From an uncultured Glaciecola sp. (GTDB lineage Bacteria; Pseudomonadota; Gammaproteobacteria; Enterobacterales; Alteromonadaceae), in NCBI RefSeq assembly GCF_937770335.1, contig NZ_CALJHY010000003.1:620001-684000 (forward strand): a DNA stretch of 64,000 bases. The letters run 5' to 3'. Positions 55,860 to 64,000 of this stretch are shown piece after piece (the first letter of the stretch is position 1; every line of letters starts with the position of its first letter). The notes below the pieces were generated by a model. It saw only the letters and a program-made list of their open reading frames with translations, was not told where the DNA came from and did no database searches. The position numbers and the translations under genes were made by a program.

Positions 55860-58250
55860 CTATACAGAAAATCGCTCATTGGAAATCGCTAATCCATTTA
55901 CAAAAATATCCAGAAAAGCAGACTTTTCTAGCGGTCTAGATAGCAAATACCCTTGCACTGAATGACAACCAAGCTGCTTCATTAACATAAACTGCTCAGC
56001 AGTTTCGATACCTTCCGCTGTGGTTTTTATTCCTAGTGCGTTGGCAAGATTTACAATTGCCTCTAGAATAATGCTTTTCCTAGAGTCCTCCTGATTGTTG
56101 CTAACAAAGCTTTTTTCTATTTTCAAAACATCAAAGTTAAACTGGTGCAGGTAGCTTAATGAAGAATACCCCGTACCAAAATCGTCTAAAGCAAGCTTCA
56201 CTCCCATTTTACGTATCTTCTGCATCGTTATCTGAGTTTGTTCTACGTTTGACACGATGCTCCTCTCTGTCAACTCGATAGTTAAATAGTTGAGCACCTC
56301 AGGGAACGTGTGGTAAGTGCTCTCCAATATTTGCATAATCGCTCCGGAGTTAAACCCTTTCGCTGAAATATTGACATTAAGAGAGCGGAAATGGTTTGGC
56401 CACTTGTTATACCAGGATTTGAGATTTTGAATTGAGTTCCAGACTACAAATTGATCTAACGCAATAATTTGCTTTCCCTTTTCCAATTCAGCTAAAAAAA
56501 ATGCTGGAGTCATAATGCCATATTTTGGATGCTGCCAACGAATTAAGGATTCGCCTCCAATGACTAAGCCTGATTGAATATCGATAATAGGTTGAAAGAC
56601 CAAATATAACTGACTATCAGTCAACGCAAGCTTAAACTCGCTATCAATATCAAAAGAGCTAAACTTATTCTTACCGGTTTTACTCTGGTAAAAGCACACT
56701 TGATTTCTACCATTTTTCTTAGCTTGGTACATGGCCTCATCGGCTTCAATAAACATTTTTTCAGGTGCTTTCTTTTCTCTCTTGCAATAACTTACACCTA
56801 TACTCGTGGATACAATTAACTGTATACCTTCGACAACGATAGGCTCGCTAATGGCACGGGCAATGTCGTTAGCAATATCATGAATTTTTTGTTCACTGTT
56901 TAAATTCACTAACAAAACAACAAATTCGTCGCCTCCCTGCCGACCAACGGTATCGGATTCACGAACACAGGCATTGAGCCGCTCGGCGCAAACTTTCAGA
57001 AGCTGGTCTCCAATAAAGTGACCATATTTATCATTAACAAATTTAAACTTATCTAAATCTAAGAATAATAGAGCAACGAGAGTTTCTTGACGTCGCTCTA
57101 AATCAATTAGTGCTCGGTCCAACCTATCGTTAAATAATATTCTGTTGGGTAATTGGGTTAAAGGATCGTGCAAAGCTTTATTAGTCAATTCGGAACGAGC
57201 TTGCATGCGCTCAATTGCGTTTCGAATGTGTTTTGCAACAAAGGTAAGTAATTGCTTATCTTTTTCAGTAAATACAAAGTCACCATTATAGCTTTGTACA
57301 ACCACAATTCCTCTAAGGGAATCATTTCCAAAAGGCACACCCAGCCAAGCTTGTGGCAATGTTCCTTTAATATAAATTGCTTTATCTTCTAACAGTCGAA
57401 TAATGTCACCCTTATCAACTAGCAATGGTTGATTAGTCTGTAACACATAACCTGTGATACTCGGTGGATTATCGATCATTATCGTTGTTTCATCGTCGGC
57501 AACATCGTCAGCTTCATCGACACAGTATGGTATCGAAAACGCTTTTCCATCACTCGTAGATAAAGCAATAAAGAAATTTTTGGCAAAGGTTAGCGTAGAA
57601 ATTTTGGTATGTAATTGCTGGTAGAAATCTGACATGTTATGAGTTTCGAATATCAGCTCAGCGATTTCGAACAAAGCATCTTGGATTTTACTACTTTTTT
57701 CAAGTTTATTAACCGTTTCCCGAAGCGTATTTAATGCCCTGCTTTGGGATATTTTGGTTGCCGCTATAGAGGCAACAGCAACTAACGTTTTAAGATGATT
57801 GGACGTAAAGTAATTTAATTCATGATTTTCAGAATCAATGACTCCCACCAGCTTGCCATTATCCAACAAGGGTACGGCTAATTCTGAAAGTCGTCTCTGG
57901 TTATCAACAATGTAATCTTCACACAGTCTAGTGTCATTAATCATCATTGGGGTAAGACTTTCAGCGACTTTACCAACAACGCCTTGACCCAGTTTGTGTT
58001 CAATCGGGTTAACTACAATATAATCGTTAGTCGCTTTGTCACCAAACGCTGCTTTTTGTTCGAGAATCTGTTTTTCTTCATCGAAAATGTAGACAACAAC
58101 GTCGTTAAAGCCCAATTTTGAACCTATGTTATGAGTTAAATGCCAAAGGACATCATATTCTGTATTAAGCAACATTATTTGAGCCGCAAATTGACTCACA
58201 ACCTTAAAATGCGATGCCTCTGACCAAATCTGACTTTTTTCGCCACTCAT
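55860..58250 (-). CDS. GAF-GAF-GGDEF-EAL cyclic-di-GMP protein
   Basis: A 796-residue cytoplasmic protein. Two GAF domains (about 10-175 and 190-350) precede a GGDEF domain with intact GGDEF (RQGGDEFVVLL) and an EAL domain. Most EAL catalytic residues are present: NVNISAKG, ELTERSIV, ALDDFGTGYSSLSYL, TAEGIET and the Gln in SVQGYL. Two changes are seen: ESL in place of EAL (GESLIRW) and KIE in place of KID (VLKIEKSFV). It may make, break or only bind cyclic-di-GMP. The frame extends to a TTG at 58259; the ATG at 58250 is preferred, but the ribosome site is weak. Confidence 0.88.
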   Translation of the reverse strand: MSGEKSQIWSEASHFKVVSQFAAQIMLLNTEYDVLWHLTHNIGSKLGFNDVVVYIFDEEKQILEQKAAFGDKATNDYIVVNPIEHKLGQGVVGKVAESLTPMMINDTRLCEDYIVDNQRRLSELAVPLLDNGKLVGVIDSENHELNYFTSNHLKTLVAVASIAATKISQSRALNTLRETVNKLEKSSKIQDALFEIAELIFETHNMSDFYQQLHTKISTLTFAKNFFIALSTSDGKAFSIPYCVDEADDVADDETTIMIDNPPSITGYVLQTNQPLLVDKGDIIRLLEDKAIYIKGTLPQAWLGVPFGNDSLRGIVVVQSYNGDFVFTEKDKQLLTFVAKHIRNAIERMQARSELTNKALHDPLTQLPNRILFNDRLDRALIDLERRQETLVALLFLDLDKFKFVNDKYGHFIGDQLLKVCAERLNACVRESDTVGRQGGDEFVVLLVNLNSEQKIHDIANDIARAISEPIVVEGIQLIVSTSIGVSYCKREKKAPEKMFIEADEAMYQAKKNGRNQVCFYQSKTGKNKFSSFDIDSEFKLALTDSQLYLVFQPIIDIQSGLVIGGESLIRWQHPKYGIMTPAFFLAELEKGKQIIALDQFVVWNSIQNLKSWYNKWPNHFRSLNVNISAKGFNSGAIMQILESTYHTFPEVLNYLTIELTERSIVSNVEQTQITMQKIRKMGVKLALDDFGTGYSSLSYLHQFNFDVLKIEKSFVSNNQEDSRKSIILEAIVNLANALGIKTTAEGIETAEQFMLMKQLGCHSVQGYLLSRPLEKSAFLDIFVNGLAISNERFSV

Positions 58251-58259
58251 TAAATACAA

Positions 58260-58720
58260 CCCACATTAACGTCTTATAAAATACATACATTGTTCTATTT
58301 TGATTCCTACATCGAGCCAAGTACTTTGATAACTATTAAAGCTTTTTATTTTGACCAAATATACAAGAAACCTGATTATTTATATTATTTTCGAAGTGAT
58401 TTTTATTGCTATATATCGGGATTAAGTACTAATATTAATCATATTTACGTCGACTACAATCAAGGGTCTTAGGGTTTTCCCTTTATGTTATTAATCTCGT
58501 ACTCAGCATTGGTTATCGTTAGTTAAGCGTTTTTAACGTGAGACTAACAGTGCAATTTCTACTTTATAATATAGCCTAAACAATTGATATAAAAAAATTG
58601 GTTTAGGTCACTAGACGTCCGTACTGTCCTGATTTGCTGAATAATAAAAATAATATCTGATAAGCATAACAAATCACTATTCAGCTCCCTCCAACATATT
58701 TAGATATAAAAGGAAGAATA
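58260..58720. other. Divergent intergenic region
   Basis: About 460 AT-rich bases between the GGDEF-EAL gene and the OYE gene. A 60-codon frame at 58290-58472 exists but is tyrosine- and phenylalanine-rich by base composition, and I do not count it as a gene. Nothing else is evident. Confidence 0.5.
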
Positions 58721-60001
58721 ATGATAGATACGTTGAAACAACCTCTGGCCTTAAAATGCGGTGCCGTTTTGCCAAATAGGCTAGCAAAAAGTGCAATGAC
58801 TGAGGGCTTGGCGGATCCAACAGGAAACCCGACATCAGCTCATAATCAATTGTATAAAACGTGGGCTGAGGGCGGCACCGGATTGCTGTTCACGGGCAAC
58901 ATCATGGTCGATAGTCGCTATCTGGAACGTGCTGGTAACGTCATACTCGAGGATGCTCAGCAACTGGCCTTATTTAAGTCTTGGGCTCACGCAGCACAGA
59001 GCAATAATAACCATTGCTGGGTACAACTGAGTCATCCGGGCAGACAATGTGCGCGCCTAATTAACGCTCAACCTTTGTCACCTTCCGATGTTCAATTAGA
59101 TATGTTGGGTAATTTTGGTAAACCACGCGCAATGCAAGAAGAGGATATTTTAGATGTTATTCAGCGCTTTGTTACATCGGCCGAGTTAGTTAAAGAAGCC
59201 GGTTTTAGTGGCGTTCAAATTCACTGTGCACATGGTTATTTGTTAAGCCAATTTTTATCTCCAAATACTAACAAAAGAGAAGACAAATGGGGCGGCTCAT
59301 TAGCAAACAGGGCGCGTATTATTCGTACCATCATTCAAAAGGTTCGCCAAGCCTTGGGTAGCAACTTCCCAATTTCTGTAAAGCTTAATTCTGCTGACTT
59401 TCAAAAAGGCGGCTTTACTTTGGAAGAATGTATTCAAGTAGCAAGCTGGCTTGGCGAGGACAGTATAGATTTACTTGAAATATCTGGTGGCACTTATGAG
59501 CAAATGAGTTTACTGGGCGTTGAAGCAACAGAAGTCCGCGACAGTACTAGGCGCCGTGAAGCGTATTTTATTGAATACGCTGAACAAATTAAAGCTAAAA
59601 CCAATGTGCCAGTGATGATCACGGGCGGATTTAGAAGTCGCTACGTTATGCAAGCTGCGATAGAAAAAGGCGAAGTTGACCTGATTGGCTTAGCACGTCC
59701 TTTGTGCACACAAACAGATTGCTCTAATCAACTGATGCAAGGAACACTTGACCAATTAGATGACTACGAACATAAACTATTACTTGGTAAAGGCATTTGG
59801 GGCAATAATAGTCCACTGAATATAATTAAAGCTATCAACGCCTTCGGCCAAGTCGGTTTTTACTATTGGCAAATAATTCGTTTATCAAAAGGCCTAGCAC
59901 CCCAAACACAATTAGGTGTGTTCAGAGCTTTCATAAGACATGTGATTAATGACTTTAGACTCGCAATGCGACGAAGGAAAGCATTTAAAGTGAACTCTTA
60001 A
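58721..60001 (+). CDS. NADH:flavin oxidoreductase (Old Yellow Enzyme family)
   Basis: A 426-residue FMN enzyme with a TIM barrel (about 10-365). Family blocks are WVQLSHPGRQC, GVQIHCAHGYLLSQFLSPNTN and WGGSLANRARIIRTII, and a C-terminal flavin phosphate site near VMITGGFRSR and DLIGLARPL. The last 60 residues form a basic helical extension. OYE enzymes reduce activated C=C bonds; the substrate is unknown. The MBL-fold hydrolase gene follows on the same strand after about 170 bp. AAAAGGAAG stands close ahead of the ATG. Confidence 0.9.
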   Translation: MIDTLKQPLALKCGAVLPNRLAKSAMTEGLADPTGNPTSAHNQLYKTWAEGGTGLLFTGNIMVDSRYLERAGNVILEDAQQLALFKSWAHAAQSNNNHCWVQLSHPGRQCARLINAQPLSPSDVQLDMLGNFGKPRAMQEEDILDVIQRFVTSAELVKEAGFSGVQIHCAHGYLLSQFLSPNTNKREDKWGGSLANRARIIRTIIQKVRQALGSNFPISVKLNSADFQKGGFTLEECIQVASWLGEDSIDLLEISGGTYEQMSLLGVEATEVRDSTRRREAYFIEYAEQIKAKTNVPVMITGGFRSRYVMQAAIEKGEVDLIGLARPLCTQTDCSNQLMQGTLDQLDDYEHKLLLGKGIWGNNSPLNIIKAINAFGQVGFYYWQIIRLSKGLAPQTQLGVFRAFIRHVINDFRLAMRRRKAFKVNS

Positions 60002-60169
60002 TTTTAACGTCAACTTAAATCATTCAGTGACACAAGCGCACTTGTTTGTTCGTTTGTATCACTGGCTATTTAATTGTCTAATACTTGATAATTCATAATT
60101 GTGCTTGGTATTGCTCGGTATTATTGTTTTTAATGGAAACTCGAAATTTATTTATATTGCGGAGTAACC

Positions 60170-61207
60170 ATGCCAACTAATTTCATCGACGTGCCTATTC
60201 CAGAGCCCGGTACAGTACAAAAAGTGGCTCCCGATATTCTGTGGTTGCGCATGCCCTTGCCCTTTGATTTGGACCACATTAATTTATATTTATTAGAAGA
60301 TGGTAATGACGGTTACGCTCTGATTGATACTGGCATTGGCACAACTCGTGTTGAGGAATTATGGGATTCCCTGTTAGCGAAATTAACAAAGCCCATTAGC
60401 AAAGTCATCGTCACTCATATGCACCCAGATCATATAGGAATGGCTGGTTATTTAGTTGAAAAATTCAGAGTGCCGTTATACATGAGTCATTCAGAGTACT
60501 TTGTTGCTAGAGCATTATCAGCCGGTAGCAGAGGCGCTTCAGACTGGCAAGATGACGAGTATCTGGTGCGTTGTGGCATGTCAGAGGAATATGTAGCAAA
60601 AGCAAAAAGTAATCGCAAAGAAAACAAAGGGGTTGGTCAGGTTATTCGCCCTATTCCACTGCAGTTTGAGTGTTTGAAAGAAGGCGATTCAATTCGCATT
60701 GGTAATGACCAATGGCAGGTTATGATTGGACGCGGGCACTCTCCAGAACATGTTTGTTTGTATAGCGAAAAAAGAGGAGTGCTTATTTCTGGTGATCATG
60801 TTTTACCCCGTATTTCGCCAAATATCGGCGTTTATAGTACTGAGCCTAATGCGAATTCATTGGATATGTATTTAAGCACACTACCGCAATTTTTAACGTT
60901 GCCGTCAAATACCCTCGTATTACCATCGCATAAACAACCCTTTCATGGTTTGCATACACGCGTAAATGAGCTGATTGAGCATCACCATACCCACCTAAGT
61001 AGTTTACGTGAATTTTGTCAGCAAGCAAAAACCATCAAAGATTGTTTACCTGTATTGTTTAAACGCGAACTCAATCCGCATAATATGTTTTTTGCAATTG
61101 CTGAAGCGTTTTCACATCTTAATTATTTATATTTTGCGGGTGAGTGTAGTCGGGAAATAAATGCAAAGGGTCAGTTTGTGTTTACGACACTGGCAAAGCT
61201 TGATTGA
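60170..61207 (+). CDS. MBL-fold metallo-hydrolase
   Basis: A 345-residue metallo-beta-lactamase-fold hydrolase. The metal site is H83-M-H85-P-D87-H88 (THMHPDHIG), with later ligands in GRGHSPEHVCLY and SGDHVLP. The C-terminal helical part (about 260-345) is of the glyoxalase-II-like or LACTB2-like kind. The substrate is unknown; neighbouring genes suggest metabolism of a small organic compound but do not define it. Confidence 0.9.
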   Translation: MPTNFIDVPIPEPGTVQKVAPDILWLRMPLPFDLDHINLYLLEDGNDGYALIDTGIGTTRVEELWDSLLAKLTKPISKVIVTHMHPDHIGMAGYLVEKFRVPLYMSHSEYFVARALSAGSRGASDWQDDEYLVRCGMSEEYVAKAKSNRKENKGVGQVIRPIPLQFECLKEGDSIRIGNDQWQVMIGRGHSPEHVCLYSEKRGVLISGDHVLPRISPNIGVYSTEPNANSLDMYLSTLPQFLTLPSNTLVLPSHKQPFHGLHTRVNELIEHHHTHLSSLREFCQQAKTIKDCLPVLFKRELNPHNMFFAIAEAFSHLNYLYFAGECSREINAKGQFVFTTLAKLD

Positions 61208-61231
61208 TACAATGTCGTTGGTGTCTATATA

Positions 61232-61876
61232 CTATTTAGTTGGCGGTTCGAGCTGCAACTCGTTCGCTATCAAAACAGCTTGTGTACGATTGTTAATTCC
61301 TAACTTTCTAAATATTGCAGTCACATGAGCTTTCACAGTTGCCTCGGCAATTTCCAAATTGTATCCAATTTGTTTATTGAGTAAACCATCTCGCATGTAA
61401 CACAACACTTTATATTGTGCTGGTGTCAAACTAGCAACATTTTCAGCTAATTCAGAAAAATGTTCGTCTATATGTTCAATTTGTTGCCTAACGTTCTCCG
61501 GCACCCAAACATCGCCAGCTAACATTGCGTTTACGGCATCGCTAATATTTTGTGCGCTTGCTGTTTTTGGGATGAAACCCATAGCGCCAACGCCGACCAC
61601 TTTAGAGATTAAAGAAGCATCTTCTGTTCCAGAGACAACGGCAATAGGGATATCAGGAAATGTTTTTTGGATATGTAATAATCCAAATAAATCATTGCTT
61701 CCCGGCATGTGTAAATCAAGTAAGAGTAAATCAACATCGTGCTCATGCAGCACCTTTACCGTTTCATTTAAGCTGCCAGACTCAAGTATATTCAGGTCAC
61801 TAAATGCCATACTTAATGCCCCTTTCAGGGCATCACGGTATAGAGGATGATCGTCTGCAATAAGCAGGTTTATCAT
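61232..61876 (-). CDS. crbR: LuxR-family response regulator (CrbR-like)
   Basis: A 214-residue regulator. The receiver domain has D54 (LLLLDLHMPGS) and Lys in GFIPKTASAQ. The C-terminal LuxR helix-turn-helix includes LTPAQYKVLCYMRDGLLNKQ and ATVKAHVTAIFRKLGI. It lies 10 bp downstream of acs on the same strand. By family and position it is the partner of the SSS-histidine kinase at 51545-54982, as in the acetate switch of Vibrio, where CrbR activates acs. Confidence 0.88.
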   Translation of the reverse strand: MINLLIADDHPLYRDALKGALSMAFSDLNILESGSLNETVKVLHEHDVDLLLLDLHMPGSNDLFGLLHIQKTFPDIPIAVVSGTEDASLISKVVGVGAMGFIPKTASAQNISDAVNAMLAGDVWVPENVRQQIEHIDEHFSELAENVASLTPAQYKVLCYMRDGLLNKQIGYNLEIAEATVKAHVTAIFRKLGINNRTQAVLIANELQLEPPTK

Positions 61877-61886
61877 ACCAATTCCT

Positions 61887-63830
61887 TTATTTATTCAATC
61901 GCTCCTCGATAAGTGTATCAACAACTGATGGATCTGCCAATGTTGATGTATCACCTAAATTCTCATGCTCATTCGCTGCAATCTTTCGTAAGATACGACG
62001 CATGATTTTACCTGATCTCGTTTTTGGTAATCCCTTAGTCCACTGGATTATATCAGGAGTAGCAATTGGACTTAACTCGGAACGAACCCATTTGCGGATT
62101 TCAGCCGTGAGTTCGTCGTTTACTTCAATGCCTTCATTCGGTGTTATGTAAACATAAATGCCTTGGCCTTTTATATCATGAGGATAACCAACAACCGCAG
62201 CTTCTGCCACGTGTGGATGCGCTACTAAGGCACTTTCGATTTCGGCTGTTCCTAGTCGGTGACCCGATACGTTAAGCACATCATCTACTCTTCCTGTAAT
62301 CCAAAAATAATCATCTTCGTCACGACGACAACCATCGCCGGTGAAATATGCATTTGGGTAAGCACTAAAATAGGTTTCAATAAAACGCTTGTGATCGCCA
62401 TATATCGTTCTTGCTTGACTAGGCCAGCTGTCTTTGATCACTAGGTTACCTTCCGCAACACCTTCTAATTCATTCCCGTCAGCATCAAATAATGCAGGCA
62501 CAATACCAAACATCGGACGCGTTGCTGAACCTGGTTTTAAGTCATGTACTGTTGGCATCGGCATAATCATCATGCCACCGGTTTCAGTCTGCCACCAAGT
62601 ATCAATAATCGGACACCTACTTTGTCCAATAGTACGGTAGTACCACTCCCAAGCCTCTGGGTTAATTGGCTCTCCAACAGAACCAAGTATACGTAGTGAA
62701 GATAAATCACATCCTTCTACAGGTTTGTCACCATGCGCCATTAAAGCACGGATTGCTGTTGGCGCTGTATACAACGTAGTTGCTTTGTATTTTTCAACAA
62801 TTTGCGCAACACGACGTACATCAGGATAAGTGGGAACACCTTCAAAAAATATTTGTGAAGCACCATTAGATAGTGGACCGTAAACAATATAACTATGACC
62901 TGTAATCCAACCCACATCGGCTGAGCACCAAAAAATATCATCCTCACGATAATCAAACGCATATTTGAATGTCATGGTCGTATACAGCAAATAACCGCCA
63001 GTTGTGTGAACAACCCCTTTTGGTTGACCCGTAGAGCCCGATGTATATAAAATAAAGAGTGGATCTTCCGCATTCATGACTTCTGGCTCGCACTGAGCCG
63101 AGCAATCATCAATTAGATCATGCCACCAAACGTCGACATCATTTTTTTCTACGTCACCGCCGGTTAATTGATGTACAACGACAGCGGTAATTGAAGGGCA
63201 AGCACCATTGGATAATGCTTTGTCAACATTCGCTTTTAACGGAACGCAGCGCCCGGCTCTGCGACCTTCATCACAGGTAATGACAACTTTAGCTTGGCTA
63301 TCATTGATACGATCAGCAATCGCGTTAGGTGAAAAGCCACCAAAAATAACAGAATGAATGGCGCCAATTCGGGCGCATGCTAACATTGCATACGCAGCGT
63401 GAGGGACCATTGGCATATAGAGTGCAACGCGGTCGCCCTTTTTGACACCCAGTTTCTTTAAACCATTCGCAAGTTTACACACTTCATAATGAAGCTCTTG
63501 ATAAGATACTTTTTGGCTATCGTTGGGGTTATCACCTTCCCAAAATAAAGCCGTCTTTTTAGCGCGTGTTGCTAAATGGCGGTCAATGCAGTTATAGCTT
63601 ACATTCAACTCTCCATCTTCAAACCACTTGATTGATAGTTCTTCTGCATCGAACGTTGTATTTTTTATGATGGTGGGAGTTTTGTACCAATCAATCTGAG
63701 TCATCTGCTCAGCCCAAAAAGCGTTAGGATCATTCACTGACTGTTCGTACATTGAATTATATTGCTCTGGCGTAAGCAACGTGTCTTTTTTGTATGATTC
63801 AGGTACTGGATAAAATTTTTTGGCCGACAT
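61887..63830 (-). CDS. acs: Acetyl-CoA synthetase
   Basis: AMP-forming enzyme that activates acetate to acetyl-CoA for growth on acetate. At 647 aa it has the expected length. Motifs are [20 protein letters not shown] (phosphate loop), [31 protein letters not shown] and [15 protein letters not shown], whose second lysine is the acetylation-controlled catalytic residue. It is first in a two-gene operon with crbR; the promoter region is at 63831-64000. Confidence 0.97.
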   Translation of the reverse strand: MSAKKFYPVPESYKKDTLLTPEQYNSMYEQSVNDPNAFWAEQMTQIDWYKTPTIIKNTTFDAEELSIKWFEDGELNVSYNCIDRHLATRAKKTALFWEGDNPNDSQKVSYQELHYEVCKLANGLKKLGVKKGDRVALYMPMVPHAAYAMLACARIGAIHSVIFGGFSPNAIADRINDSQAKVVITCDEGRRAGRCVPLKANVDKALSNGACPSITAVVVHQLTGGDVEKNDVDVWWHDLIDDCSAQCEPEVMNAEDPLFILYTSGSTGQPKGVVHTTGGYLLYTTMTFKYAFDYREDDIFWCSADVGWITGHSYIVYGPLSNGASQIFFEGVPTYPDVRRVAQIVEKYKATTLYTAPTAIRALMAHGDKPVEGCDLSSLRILGSVGEPINPEAWEWYYRTIGQSRCPIIDTWWQTETGGMMIMPMPTVHDLKPGSATRPMFGIVPALFDADGNELEGVAEGNLVIKDSWPSQARTIYGDHKRFIETYFSAYPNAYFTGDGCRRDEDDYFWITGRVDDVLNVSGHRLGTAEIESALVAHPHVAEAAVVGYPHDIKGQGIYVYITPNEGIEVNDELTAEIRKWVRSELSPIATPDIIQWTKGLPKTRSGKIMRRILRKIAANEHENLGDTSTLADPSVVDTLIEERLNK

Positions 63831-63953
63831 TATATTGTCTCCGTATTTAACGTTCTATAAAAGGTTACTCCTTGCGTAACAATATACTTATATGGGAAAA
63901 CAAAAATAATACTTTGGTATGATCCGAAAATAACAATTACACGAAGCTCATAC

Positions 63954-63963
63954 GACTTTAGTC
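63954..63963. promoter_or_regulatory. Palindrome in the acs upstream region
   Basis: GACTTTAGTC (arms GACT and AGTC, spacer TT) lies about 125 bp ahead of the acs ATG. It has the form of a dimeric regulator site and could be the CrbR-like site, but only the position supports this. Confidence 0.3.
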
Positions 63964-64000
63964 TGATAGACCATGCGCTAATTTGAAATTTGGATTTATT

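Noticed and set aside
58290-58472. 60-codon plus-strand frame before the OYE gene
   Set aside because: Very AT-rich, with Tyr/Phe/Ile-heavy composition, no ribosome site and no family resemblance; it is best explained by base composition.

Overview
The window looks like a chromosomal segment of a marine gammaproteobacterium, most likely an Alteromonadales member (Colwelliaceae, Thalassotalea or Catenovulum type). The reasons are the low-GC DNA, a DUF3545 protein, thrABC, a VC_2705-type acetate symporter with a CrbS/CrbR-like acetate switch, an Oar-like TonB-dependent receptor and the carboxynorspermidine polyamine pathway. I see no rRNA, tRNA, CRISPR array, prophage or intact insertion sequence. 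All identifications come from reading the sequence; no database search was run.

Layout. 1-3.3 kb: transaldolase, glucose-6-phosphate isomerase and a small DUF3545 protein. 3.4-9.4 kb (minus strand): thrA-thrB-thrC followed closely by ung. The thr operon is preceded by a Thr/Ile/Met-rich leader peptide with an attenuator hairpin, and by a promoter whose spacer holds a perfect MetJ-type box. 10.1-21.9 kb: a symmetrical island with two paralogous secreted subtilases carrying SLH-like C-termini. They flank a five-gene minus-strand signalling operon: secreted protein, FHA-GAF protein, membrane Ser/Thr kinase with TPRs, cytoplasmic histidine kinase and LuxR-type response regulator. All three transcription units carry the same palindrome, AGGGG-N4-CCCCT followed by ATTT, 77-153 bp before the start codon. 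This is the best candidate in the window for an undescribed system.

22-32 kb: a decayed FCD/GntR regulator fragment; a small secreted TPR protein divergent from a ToxR/CadC-like winged-helix-TPR regulator; a DUF3859 protein; a QEGLA/DUF1704 metallopeptidase; an RhlE-like RNA helicase; a DUF2937 membrane protein; AceK; and a MAPEG protein. 32-40 kb: an OmpR-type two-component pair, a DUF3833 lipoprotein with a chalcone-isomerase-like protein, a PLP-dependent desulfhydrase/deaminase-like enzyme, an unrecognised protein, and the carboxynorspermidine dehydrogenase and decarboxylase pair.

40-46.5 kb: an Oar-like TonB-dependent receptor, then uridine kinase, a CNT nucleoside transporter and a 2OG-Fe(II) oxygenase-like protein. 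46.6-64 kb: acetate uptake and activation with its control. It contains a DnaQ-like exonuclease with a CNB-CBS-DUF294 protein, an acetate-type symporter with its DUF4212 small subunit, the divergent SSS-histidine kinase hybrid (CrbS-like), and further on the LuxR-type regulator (CrbR-like) beside acs. Between these lie a VOC protein, a GAF-GAF-GGDEF-EAL protein, an Old Yellow Enzyme homologue and an MBL-fold hydrolase.
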